From an uncultured Acetobacterium sp. (GTDB lineage Bacteria > Bacillota > Clostridia > Eubacteriales > Eubacteriaceae), in the NCBI RefSeq assembly GCF_963664135.1, contig NZ_OY760905.1, positions 558,001 through 622,000 of the forward strand: a stretch of DNA of 64,000 nucleotides. The letters are read 5' to 3'. Each line of letters starts with the position of its first letter. The first letter of the stretch is position 1. The notes under the pieces are model-generated. The model did not search any database. It saw only the letters and a list, made by a program, of their open reading frames with translations, and was not told where the DNA came from. The position numbers and the translations under genes are program-made. Positions 8,632-16,010 of this stretch are shown piece after piece.

Positions 8632-9618
8632 TTACTTGATATTCTTATATTTTTCAACAGCAGCATTAATCGGAAGAATACCTTTCATAAAGCTTTCCGG
8701 ACCAGCCCCGCTCATCAATCTAAAGCCCATAAATACGTAGCTGCCATAAGGGCCATAGGTTTCCATGCAACGTTTGACTTCAGCATCAATTTCTTCATTC
8801 GTGGCATCTTCCAGACCAGGTCGGCCATTGGTGTCATAACCACCAACCACAGCAATTTGGCTGCCGTATTTTTTCAAAATGCCTTCAATATCGTTCATCG
8901 GTTGAGCCGATGTCCAAGCTGATGTGCCGATTTCGATATAGTCGGGAATGATCTCTTCACATTTCCCACAGGTATGGATAAATGGAACAATTCCATTGGC
9001 TCTAATGGCGTCATTTAACCGCTTATGGTGGGGTTTAATCAGTGAACGATAGGTTCCTGGTGACATAAATAAACCTCTTTCGGTGGCAATGTCATCATAG
9101 CTGGTAATAATATCCGGTTTAAAATGTTTGGCTACCCGTTCAACCAGCTTAATTTTATAATCGGTAATGGCACCAAAGAGTGCATCGCAGGCTTCCGGTT
9201 CTTCCAGCATGGCACAAAGGGCGTTTTCAAAACCCATCAGATGCGTCAAACGTAAAAACTGACCATTCCAAATCCCATATTCAACCACTCGCTGATCGCG
9301 ATCAGCTCCCATAATGGCGGCTTGCATGGCAAGGCTGCCTTCCCAGTCATACTCGTCCAAATTTGGAAACTTAACGACATCTTCCCATTTTTCAATATCA
9401 TCCAGCACGGGTTGCCCACCTGGAACCGGTTGCCCACCAGCTGATTCGGTGGCATGCCAGGTTACTCCGAAACCGTCCAAACCACCGCCGGCTGGGCCGT
9501 TTTCAAAACTCTCGAAAGCTCCGCCATACATAATGACATCACTCATTTCGTTGGGAACCCACTCTGGTTTTTTGTGTTCAACTGCTGCCAGTAAAAAATT
9601 TTCTTTTGGTGATAACAT
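8632..9618 (-). CDS. URO-D family methyltransferase (substrate:corrinoid, set 2)
   Basis: A 328-residue protein of the uroporphyrinogen decarboxylase superfamily. The zinc motif HTCGKC has His215 and Cys217, the HxC pattern of MtaA/MtbA-type methyltransferases. The third cysteine seen near the C terminus of those enzymes is not evident; FRLMSGAGPE is found there. Shared family segments are TSYDDIATERG and FMSPGTY. It heads the set 2 unit, with an AGGAGG site, and is divergent from the PucR-type regulator at 9876. It likely demethylates a small or aromatic methylated substrate, but the substrate cannot be deduced. Confidence 0.82.
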   Translation of the reverse strand: MLSPKENFLLAAVEHKKPEWVPNEMSDVIMYGGAFESFENGPAGGGLDGFGVTWHATESAGGQPVPGGQPVLDDIEKWEDVVKFPNLDEYDWEGSLAMQAAIMGADRDQRVVEYGIWNGQFLRLTHLMGFENALCAMLEEPEACDALFGAITDYKIKLVERVAKHFKPDIITSYDDIATERGLFMSPGTYRSLIKPHHKRLNDAIRANGIVPFIHTCGKCEEIIPDYIEIGTSAWTSAQPMNDIEGILKKYGSQIAVVGGYDTNGRPGLEDATNEEIDAEVKRCMETYGPYGSYVFMGFRLMSGAGPESFMKGILPINAAVEKYKNIK

Positions 9619-9727
9619 GATATTTCCTCCTAAATTTAATGAATCTTACCAATTCAATGGTTATTTTTAATTAAAACCGTTTACATGGTTTGATTATAAC
9701 GACATTTTTACGAAAAGTACATACGGC

Positions 9728-9773
9728 ATAGTAGAGGATAATGCAGGGCTCATACTCTACATAGTGTAGGATA
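9728..9773. promoter_or_regulatory. Direct repeat and palindrome in divergent promoter region
   Basis: Two copies of an ATAGTnnAGGATA element lie at about 9728-9740 and 9761-9773, 33 bp apart (about three helical turns). The second overlaps the palindrome CTACA-TAG-TGTAG at 9757-9769. The region separates the set 2 methyltransferase unit from the PucR-type regulator, so these are good candidates for that regulator's binding sites. The repeats are seen directly and the binding is inferred. Confidence 0.4.
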
Positions 9774-9875
9774 TCGCTGTGAAATAATAATGCCTCTTGC
9801 AAAATGATTATGCATGTCATAGAATGAAGTTACATCGTGAAATTTCTGAAAATTTATTTAAAATTAGAGGTGCCT

Positions 9876-11426
9876 ATGAGACTTTCTCAGAACGTAATCT
9901 ACTACTGGTTAATTAAAAAGTTTGCCGTCAAATTTGAGAAAAAGAGTGATCCCGTCATTGGGTTTATGCGTCCCATATTCTATGAAACAGGTCTGCAAAT
10001 TTCCGGGACGGTGGTCATCATCGATGACGGCGGTCTCAAATCACTGATTGAAAGTCAGAACCATGGCGCTGATACACTCTTTTTGTGTATCGAAAAACCC
10101 AACCGATCGCTGAAATCAGTTGAAGGAACCGTGATGGTGGTGGAATCAGATCTTTCAGCGGTATCGCTTTTTAATTATCTCCAGGATATCTACAACCGTT
10201 TTGATCGGTGGGATGAGCGCTTGAATCAGATCTATTATGAGAATGGCAGCTTTCAGGACCTGATTGACTGCTGCGAACCGATTCTGTCGGAGCCGATTCT
10301 TTTAATTGATAAGAAATTTCATTATACCGCCTATTCCAGATCTATTGAGATGATCATCGGCTCTACTTTTATGGACGAAAACAAAAATTCACTTCCTGAA
10401 GTGGTCAATGATTTTATCTCTGATTCCAGCTTTCAGGCGTTGTATGATTTGCCTGATATTTTTGATTATGCCATGGTTTCACCATCCGGTACGGATGAAA
10501 TGATCTGCAAGAATGTTTTAGATCAGAATGAATATGTGGGACGATTTGTGATTCAGCTGACTAACGGTAATGAAATGTTTGTTAAAATCTATGTTCGGAC
10601 CATTCTGGCTCATTTGTTTAACACAGCAGATAAGCTATACCAAAAATATCAGTCCTTCGATTTAAAAGAAGTGGCGCTCAACAGCCTGCGGGAGCCATTG
10701 GTGCAGATGCTTCTGAATGAACAGAGTTCGGATGAGCAATGGATAAAAGCAGCCTCCGAAAATAGCTGGAAAATTACAGATCATCTCCAGTTGATCCAGT
10801 TCCGGTCCAACACCAGGTATGCCAAAAATGTCTACACGGACTACCTCAGTTCGGAAATAGAAAACCAGTGGCAGGGCTGTGTCTGTCTGAATTTTAAGGA
10901 GCGATTTCTGATGCTGACTAATTTGGATCAGTTCAAGTCTGGCAGTGATCAGAATTTTTATCGCCAGCTGCCCTATTTTCTCAGGGAAAGTCTGCTGGTT
11001 GCCGGATTAAGCCGGGTTTTCACGAATGCTTCGGATTTGAGAGCCGCCTATGAACAGACCGAAATTGCTCTGGATTTTGGCACCCGCAATCATCCAATGT
11101 TCTGGACCTATCGGTTTGATGATTATGCCTTTTCTCATTTGTTGAAAAACAGCCCTGGTATTTTTGAGATGCATCAGGTCTGCAGCGAAAAATTGCTGGC
11201 GCTCAGACACTATGATGTGGAGAAGCATACCGAGTATTACCAAACCCTGCTGGTTTATTTTGACTGCCGGTTCAATGCGGCAGCCGCGGCCAAGAAACTG
11301 TATATCCATCGCAGTTCCTTTCTCAACCGGCTGGAACGGATGGAAGAATTATTTAAAATTAATTTAGATTCCAACGATGAACTGCTTTATCTGGGCTTGT
11401 CGATGTTGATAATGGAACGGAATTGA
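9876..11426 (+). CDS. PucR/CdaR-type transcriptional regulator
   Basis: A 516-residue protein. The C-terminal about 60 residues hold the PucR-type helix-turn-helix, with KLYIHRSSFLNRLERMEELF followed by a hydrophobic end. Upstream of it is a GGDEF-like degenerate region typical of CdaR/PucR proteins. The first 300 residues match no domain I can name and probably sense the inducer. The start was put at MRLSQNV, preceded by GAGGTG at 5 bases; a GTG 39 bases upstream is less likely. It is divergent from set 2 and 20 bp ahead of the second GTPase gene. It probably controls the methyl-transfer locus in response to substrate or methylation state. Confidence 0.82.
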   Translation: MRLSQNVIYYWLIKKFAVKFEKKSDPVIGFMRPIFYETGLQISGTVVIIDDGGLKSLIESQNHGADTLFLCIEKPNRSLKSVEGTVMVVESDLSAVSLFNYLQDIYNRFDRWDERLNQIYYENGSFQDLIDCCEPILSEPILLIDKKFHYTAYSRSIEMIIGSTFMDENKNSLPEVVNDFISDSSFQALYDLPDIFDYAMVSPSGTDEMICKNVLDQNEYVGRFVIQLTNGNEMFVKIYVRTILAHLFNTADKLYQKYQSFDLKEVALNSLREPLVQMLLNEQSSDEQWIKAASENSWKITDHLQLIQFRSNTRYAKNVYTDYLSSEIENQWQGCVCLNFKERFLMLTNLDQFKSGSDQNFYRQLPYFLRESLLVAGLSRVFTNASDLRAAYEQTEIALDFGTRNHPMFWTYRFDDYAFSHLLKNSPGIFEMHQVCSEKLLALRHYDVEKHTEYYQTLLVYFDCRFNAAAAAKKLYIHRSSFLNRLERMEELFKINLDSNDELLYLGLSMLIMERN

Positions 11427-11446
11427 AAATAGAAAGAGGTGATAAC

Positions 11447-12052
11447 ATGAAAGTCATTGTATTAGGCGGTTTTCTGGGATCCGGTAAAACCAGTGTATTA
11501 CTGCAGCTGGCTAAGTTTCTGGTTTCCCGGTCCAGAAAAGAGGAAAATACCACACCAGTGGTGATTGTTGAAAATGAAATTGGGAGCTCCGGGGTTGATA
11601 ACCTGCTATTGGAAAATCAGGGGCTTACAGTAAAAAATCTCTTTGCGGGCTGCGCCTGTTGTACATCGTCGGCTCAGCTGGAAGATACAGTTTTGTTTCT
11701 TAAAAAGGAATTCGCTCCCCAGTGGATTATTATTGAAGCCACCGGTTTGGCCTATCCTGATAAGATCAAGCACACCGTGACAGATGCCTTTGGGTTTGAA
11801 ACCGGGATTATTACCATTATCGATGCCCAGCGTTGGTTCCGGCTGATTGCCGCCATGGAGTCTTTTGTCTCCGGCCAGTTGGAAAATGCCATGGGTGTGT
11901 TAGTGAATAAAATTGACGCTGTGGAAGAGGATTGTATTGACGCGGTAATTGCAAGCATCAAAACTTATAATCCGACGGTCCCCTGCTACCCCATCTCTGC
12001 CATTACTGAGCTGAGTGATGGTTTCTGGGAAAATCTGCTGGAAAAACTATGA
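11447..12052 (+). CDS. Short CobW/COG0523-type GTPase, second copy
   Basis: A 201-residue G3E GTPase. It has Walker A GGFLGSGKTS near residue 6, the CxCC motif in FAGCACC, EATGLAYPDKI and NKID. Like its paralogue at 4149-4742 it stops after the GTPase core and lacks the CobW C-terminal domain. It follows the PucR-type regulator by 20 bp and precedes a His-rich protein by 72 bp, so the three form one plus-strand unit. The likely task is metal delivery to the zinc methyltransferase or corrinoid system of set 2 (inference). The start has GAGGTG 6 bases upstream. Confidence 0.88.
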   Translation: MKVIVLGGFLGSGKTSVLLQLAKFLVSRSRKEENTTPVVIVENEIGSSGVDNLLLENQGLTVKNLFAGCACCTSSAQLEDTVLFLKKEFAPQWIIIEATGLAYPDKIKHTVTDAFGFETGIITIIDAQRWFRLIAAMESFVSGQLENAMGVLVNKIDAVEEDCIDAVIASIKTYNPTVPCYPISAITELSDGFWENLLEKL

Positions 12053-12124
12053 ATGAGAAGTTTGCAGAAAAATTCACTCGAAAATTTACTGCGTTAATTG
12101 CATCAAAACGAAAGGATACCGCAA

Positions 12125-12622
12125 ATGAAACACGAAGATCAGCATCACCATCATGCCAGTGAGCCCTGTTCCTGCGGACATGATCACAGCGAACACGGCA
12201 AATCCCATGACCGCCTTCACGAGCAAGAACCCTGCGCCTGCGGTCACGATCATGAATATCACGAACATCAGCACCCCAAGCTTGGTCATGATGACATTTC
12301 CATCACCCATCATGAAAACGCCGTAATTGTTTCGGCAGAACGTGAAATCAGCGGAGACTACACCCAGGTAAAAGAAACCCTGGCCCTTGGACTGAAAGAG
12401 CTGGCCGACTGGGTTGACAACCAGAACGGCTTGATTGGGCACATCAAAGCCCATCTTACCGAAAAAGGAAAAAGCGCCATGCTCTCCACCACTGGTGACG
12501 AGGTTCAGGTTAAAGAAATCCATCATCCAACAGTCCTTCTTAATCTTGCCGTGATTGTCTTTGTAGCCGATGAGGAGGCCCTCGCCAATCACGTATCAGC
12601 AATGATAGAAAAGCTGAGTTAA
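12125..12622 (+). CDS. His/Cys-rich protein paired with second CobW-type GTPase
   Basis: A 165-residue protein. The N-terminal about 60 residues are extremely His-rich and contain two copies of an EPC(S/A)CGHDH unit. The C-terminal about 100 residues form a domain that shares the IGHIK segment with the 3644-4132 protein. The His-rich part is N-terminal here and C-terminal there. Neither resembles a named family to me. The start is the ATG at 12125, with AAGGA 8 bases upstream. A bidirectional terminator follows directly. It likely binds Zn, Co or Ni and works with the GTPase encoded just upstream. Confidence 0.7.
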   Translation: MKHEDQHHHHASEPCSCGHDHSEHGKSHDRLHEQEPCACGHDHEYHEHQHPKLGHDDISITHHENAVIVSAEREISGDYTQVKETLALGLKELADWVDNQNGLIGHIKAHLTEKGKSAMLSTTGDEVQVKEIHHPTVLLNLAVIVFVADEEALANHVSAMIEKLS

Positions 12623-12624
12623 TC

Positions 12625-12652
12625 AAAAAAACGCCAATTATAGGCGTTTTTT
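12625..12652. terminator. Bidirectional intrinsic terminator
   Basis: AAAAAACGCC-AATTATA-GGCGTTTTTT closes the regulator-GTPase-His-rich unit. It can also serve the minus-strand M15 peptidase gene downstream. Confidence 0.85.
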
Positions 12653-12712
12653 GGTTTAATTTCAAAATACTGTCATATAAAAATCCAGTGTCCTGATAGC
12701 GTGGGTGCTTTT

Positions 12713-13195
12713 CTAGTAAACTATCGAATTCCGCAATGGAATCTGAAAGTGGCAAAACAATTCATCGGGATAACGGATCACCCCAAAGCCTTGGTTCACG
12801 GCGAAATCTGCCATGGCTTCAATCACTGCGGCATTCATATGGCCAGCAAAGTAGCCATCAAAGGCCTCGCCGGTTAAATGGCAGGAATCAGGAACGCCAC
12901 CGGCATCCCGGTTGACCGGCGGACACCGGGCTCCAGAGGAGATGGTCAGGGGCCAGTCGAAGGCGGCCCGGCTTTCCAGAACGCCTTTTTCTGATTTCCG
13001 GCTTTTGCGAAATATCCCAGCCAGCACCAGCCCGGTGGCGTAATCGATCCGATCCAATCCGGCATTTTCCAGATTGGTCTGGAGCTTTTCTTTGAGCCTT
13101 TTTAACATTTCCTCCTCGGCCTTAACCACCTGAGATTTCACCAGGGTATTCTGGACCAGTTCACCATAGTTTTCCATAAATAATTCTTGTGTCAT
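12713..13195 (-). CDS. Peptidase M15-type (D-Ala-D-Ala carboxypeptidase-like) protein
   Basis: A 160-residue protein. The C-terminal half shows the M15_3 fold signature: TISSGARCPPVNRDAGGVP, then CHLTGEAFDGYF with the His-x-x-Gly-x-Ala-x-Asp metal site, and a late CHFQIP His. The N-terminal part is helical. No signal peptide is seen, as in phage-encoded muramyl-peptide hydrolases. It starts the decayed phage-like stretch that includes a replication-type gene and an XRE regulator, so a prophage remnant is likely. A second M15-type gene is at 58225-58656. The start has GGAGG 6 bases upstream. Confidence 0.72.
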   Translation of the reverse strand: MTQELFMENYGELVQNTLVKSQVVKAEEEMLKRLKEKLQTNLENAGLDRIDYATGLVLAGIFRKSRKSEKGVLESRAAFDWPLTISSGARCPPVNRDAGGVPDSCHLTGEAFDGYFAGHMNAAVIEAMADFAVNQGFGVIRYPDELFCHFQIPLRNSIVY

Positions 13196-13242
13196 TTTGT
13201 TCCTCCAAATTCTTATTATTCTATTTGCAACAACACTACCGT

Positions 13243-13302
13243 TCGCTTCGCTGCGGTTTTACACGAAACAGTTTTTACGCTGTTCGACTACACGTTACAA
13301 AA
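13243..13302 (+). repeat. Dispersed repeat, copy B
   Basis: It reads from CGCTTCGCTGCGGTTTTAC to CTACACGTTACAAAAT. It matches both ends of the 7705-7790 element (minus strand) but lacks about 20 bp of the inner palindrome. It lies in the gap upstream of the M15 gene. A third, weaker relative with GGGCTTCGCTGT and an inverted partner lies near 14427-14465. Confidence 0.45.
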
Positions 13303-13359
13303 TTCGCGAAGGCAACGAGCAATCATAAGCTTGCTTGTAGTTGGCGACTGCCCGCGACC

Positions 13360-13815
13360 TCAAAAAAATTCACATAGCGATTTCTTCTGGTTGTTTGTGA
13401 AAACTGACATCAAAGCAATCAATGTTCGATGTTTTTCAATTTCGCAGCGTGATTCGATTTTTGGTTTTTTTCCCATCCCATTGCTGGTTTCCCGCGGAAC
13501 AGACAAAAGCTGATACCGGTTGGGTTGGCGATTTACGACGCGCTGGCTGACCAGCAATCCTGCCTCGATCAGTTCGCATCTGGCCCGGATCAAGGCATTT
13601 TTATTATTCACTTGAATCATACTCATCATCCGGAACATACCCACCTGCAGCCATTCGGGAAAGCCGGCTTCGTTCCAGAGACAAAACAAATGAAACCAGA
13701 GCATCCGGGCGTTTATCCCCAGATGCTGACGTTTGATCAGCCGATAAAAGCTGGTCACATCAGAAATAAAATTCACCTGCATCACATTACCTGCCAATTT
13801 AACCTTCTCGGACAT
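13360..13815 (-). CDS. Phage-type replication/winged-helix protein, possibly truncated
   Basis: A 151-residue protein with the pattern FYRLIKRQHLGINARMLWFH and, later, NKNALIRARCELIEAGLL. This is the winged-helix N-terminal domain seen in phage replication initiators and DnaD-like replisome organisers, which typically continue with a further domain. The end at FTNNQKKSLCEFF looks abrupt, so the gene may be truncated. It overlaps the end of the frameshifted XRE gene by about 34 bp. The assignment rests on pattern only. It fits with neighbouring phage-like genes. Confidence 0.5.
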   Translation of the reverse strand: MSEKVKLAGNVMQVNFISDVTSFYRLIKRQHLGINARMLWFHLFCLWNEAGFPEWLQVGMFRMMSMIQVNNKNALIRARCELIEAGLLVSQRVVNRQPNRYQLLSVPRETSNGMGKKPKIESRCEIEKHRTLIALMSVFTNNQKKSLCEFF

Positions 13816-14059
13816 CTGCCCTGTTTGTTCGGCAGCAGAAAAGGCTTATCAAAGGTAAAAAACAATGCCACCAGACTGACGCGAAAATATTTGGCCATCC
13901 TTGGCTTTACCTTATCATTGGGACTGGTTCGCCCCAATTCAATATGCCAGAGTTGACCTTCACTGATACCGATAGCCTGGGACACCTCTTTTTGGGTTCG
14001 CTCCCCTCGCAGCATCATCACGCGATAACCGATAATTTTTTTCTTTCCTGATCACTCAT
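13782..14059 (-). pseudogene. XRE-family regulator, frameshifted in a poly-A tract
   Basis: A start with an AAGGAG site at 14059 gives MSDQERKK and then hits a stop. Shifting by one base at the seven-A run (14036-14042 on the plus strand as T) continues as IIGYRVMMLRGERTQKEVSQ and the rest of a Cro/C1-type helix-turn-helix (SEGQLWHIELGRTSP). One extra A would restore the gene. The C terminus overlaps the next gene. It would be the regulator of the phage-like fragment. It may be real decay or an assembly error. Confidence 0.7.
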
Positions 14060-14518
14060 AACAATTCTTCTCCTTCAAAATGCAATTAATTTCTATTGTC
14101 TTATTTCTTATAGACTGTCTTGAACTAATGATAACACAAGACCGACATGGCTTTAAATGGTCAATAGTTATATCACCTCCTAGCATTTTAAAAATAATTA
14201 TAGTCGAAATATTGCTGATTGAAAGCGTTATTAGTGATACTAATTTATTTCAGTACATTTTGTACGGTTACTATGCAACGATTTGGTCAATCTCAACTGA
14301 TGACCGTCAGTTTTCTTCTGAAATGATTTTTTGTTGCAAAACCCATTTACTTTGACAGACCGAAGATGCTATAATCAAGAAAAATTTGAATGTCATGCAT
14401 CATTAATTGCAAAAGTGCGGGCTTCGCTGTTACTTTACAGAAACCGACAGCAAAGCAACCTTTATTCGTTTCTTTTGCATTTAAAAATTAGTCTGTTTTT
14501 TAAGAAGGGGAGATCAAT
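14060..14518. other. AT-rich gap without a gene
   Basis: No convincing gene on either strand. It holds a GCTTCGCTGT/ACAGCAAAGC inverted repeat near 14429-14465 that resembles the ends of the dispersed repeat. A TTGACA/TATAAT pair near 14350-14373 is too closely spaced (12 bp) to be a standard promoter. Confidence 0.4.
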
Positions 14519-14847
14519 ATGAATGAAAAAATGCTCTGAAAAATAGCGACCGCCTGCAACAATCATCCAATCGTTATCTCAACCGCCTGATAACCGCTAA
14601 AAAAGCGTTGTTTGAACTGGCTGCTCACGAGCATATTAGGCTCTGCAACGCTGATCTCTATGTCCATGTCTATGAGGGCATTGGTGAGCTGGCTGCAGCA
14701 GCCGGTCAAACGCTCTCTGTTAAGCAGCGAAACTGTCAAGACTTTCCGCTGGAACTTTACTTCATTCACCAGGATATCATCTTCTGCCAGCTGAAATCAG
14801 CTGCGGCGTTGGAAGCTTCGGGACTGGGTGAAATGGGATCGGTCTAA
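14519..14847 (+). pseudogene. Small unknown protein, frameshifted in a poly-A tract
   Basis: A strong GGGGAG site precedes ATG at 14519, which reads MNEKML then TGA. One more A in the six-A run (14525-14530) would instead give MNEKNALKNSDRLQQSSNRY and continue in the open frame to 14847. The result would be about 109 residues, rich in Ala and Leu, with LITAKKALFELAAHEH and a TLSVKQRNCQDFPLEL segment. I do not recognise the family. It is in the decayed accessory stretch. Confidence 0.5.
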
Positions 14848-15007
14848 AGATTGATGGGGTTAAAGATGATTCGATAGTTTAGGGATAGTTTTTTTGTTTT
14901 TGAGCAAAAAAAGAAACGCCCGTTTAATTGCCAGACGTTTCATAATTTCTCGCGCTATTTTACTACCATCGATCAATTTCCAATACCAAGTCATAATGAC
15001 GGATGAT

Positions 15008-15046
15008 TTAAAGCAACTGATTCGTGAATTTAATTTCGTATTTCAT
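15008..15046 (-). pseudogene. YafQ/RelE-type toxin, remnant of start
   Basis: The ATG at 15046 overlaps the antitoxin stop as ATGA and reads MKYEIKFTNQ, the usual opening of YafQ-type toxins, then stops after two more codons. Downstream sequence no longer encodes the toxin in a single frame. The coupled ATGA arrangement is typical of intact modules. The toxin is inactive as read. Confidence 0.5.
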
Positions 15047-15280
15047 TCTTCCAGCGCGGCTCGCAAATCATCCATGTTGGAATAACCTTTGACACTGCTA
15101 TCTTTGTCCAGTTTTCTGCTTCGGTAATTGCAGCGACTGTTTCCTGATTTGGGACGGACAGTTTTAGTTCAAAAGGTATCCCATTTTCCCGGATTGCTTG
15201 TCTAAGAAAAATATTGATTGCCGTTGTCATGTTAAGACCAAGCTCTCCAAAAATTTTATCGGCCGCTTTTTTGATATCCT
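15043..15280 (-). pseudogene. DinJ/RelB-type antitoxin, broken
   Basis: The core KKAADKIFGELGLNMTTAIN followed by IFLRQAIRENGIPFEL is a textbook DinJ/RelB ribbon-helix-helix segment. The N terminus has lost its start frame. Near the C terminus one missing A in a short A run shifts the frame. With it restored the end would read KDSSVKGYSNMDDLRAALEE and stop at 15043, overlapping the toxin start. This is a dead toxin-antitoxin module, or one damaged by sequence error. Confidence 0.65.
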
Positions 15281-15470
15281 TATTTGTCTGCTTATTAATT
15301 TAATCATAAGATTGACCAAAGAAAGGAATACTTTCGGATTGTTAGCAAGCAGCTGCATTCAAAATTTTTGGTTTTTCTATTACTGGCATTTGTCTGTTGA
15401 TCCTCAGCTTTTTTTCAAATTCCGATTTTCATTCTTTACTTTTAAATTATGAAAAACAACTGCCAAACAA

Positions 15471-15493
15471 AAAAAATCCCCGCCAGGGGATTT
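15471..15493 (-). terminator. Intrinsic terminator
   Basis: On the minus strand AAATCCCC-TGGC-GGGGATTT is followed by a long T run. It sits 30 bp after the stop of the 15523-15783 gene. Confidence 0.8.
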
Positions 15494-15522
15494 CAACTCG
15501 AATGATACCGATTCAATTCTTT

Positions 15523-15783
15523 TTAGCTATCTTCCCTAATTTCCTCATACCCGATAACTTCGTCCTTTTCCGACTTTATGGGTTGATATTTTACTTGCCA
15601 GGTCAGCCGATCCAATTTTGGCTCCACCACCTCATAAATCGAATCGAACGTCAAGATTTCGCCTCGATCGCCCATCACTTTGAGAATCCCATTCTGGTAA
15701 TCCCCCTTCAATACTTCCCCAGTTGCATTCGACAAATAGAGATCATCGCTAAATGTCAGTTTTCTTAAATCCAAATCGATCAT
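15523..15783 (-). CDS. Small hypothetical protein
   Basis: An 86-residue acidic protein starting MIDLDLRKLTF, with alternating beta-type stretches (LYLSNATGEVLKG, GILKVMGDRGEILTF) and a charged tail. It has a GGGAG ribosome-binding site 7 bases upstream and its own terminator, which argues that it is a real single gene. I do not recognise the family. Nothing in the neighbourhood reveals its role. Confidence 0.6.
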   Translation of the reverse strand: MIDLDLRKLTFSDDLYLSNATGEVLKGDYQNGILKVMGDRGEILTFDSIYEVVEPKLDRLTWQVKYQPIKSEKDEVIGYEEIREDS

Positions 15784-15917
15784 TTCTATTCTCCCTTCAA
15801 TTATTTGCTTTTGCTATTATGATGATTATACCCCTGATTAATTGTATTATTCATCGATATTTTAATCGATGCTTCATTTTGCAAATTATGCTAATAATTT
15901 TCAAATAGACTATCGCT

Positions 15918-15956
15918 AAGTCACCGACTACCACTTGAAGTGGTGGTCGGTGACTT
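15918..15956. repeat. Long near-perfect hairpin, IS200/IS605-like
   Basis: AAGTCACCGACTACCACTT pairs with AAGTGGTGGTCGGTGACTT (one G-T mismatch) around a tiny loop. Such compact palindromes occur at ends of IS200/IS605 elements and as their orphan remnants. No transposase lies nearby. It could also work as a terminator-like structure for the alarmone synthetase gene ending at 16011, though no T run follows on that strand. Confidence 0.5.
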
Positions 15957-16010
15957 GGTTTATCCTTTTAAACGCTCATTTTCCCTAGTCTTATCACGAC
16001 TTGATAAAAC

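Noticed and set aside
12086-12592. Hydrophobic minus-strand frame opposite the His-rich gene
   Set aside because: It is the complement of His and acidic codons, lacks a ribosome-binding site and overlaps a well-supported gene entirely.
14350-14373. Promoter with TTGACA and TATAAT
   Set aside because: The spacing is about 12 bp, far from the 16-18 bp needed.
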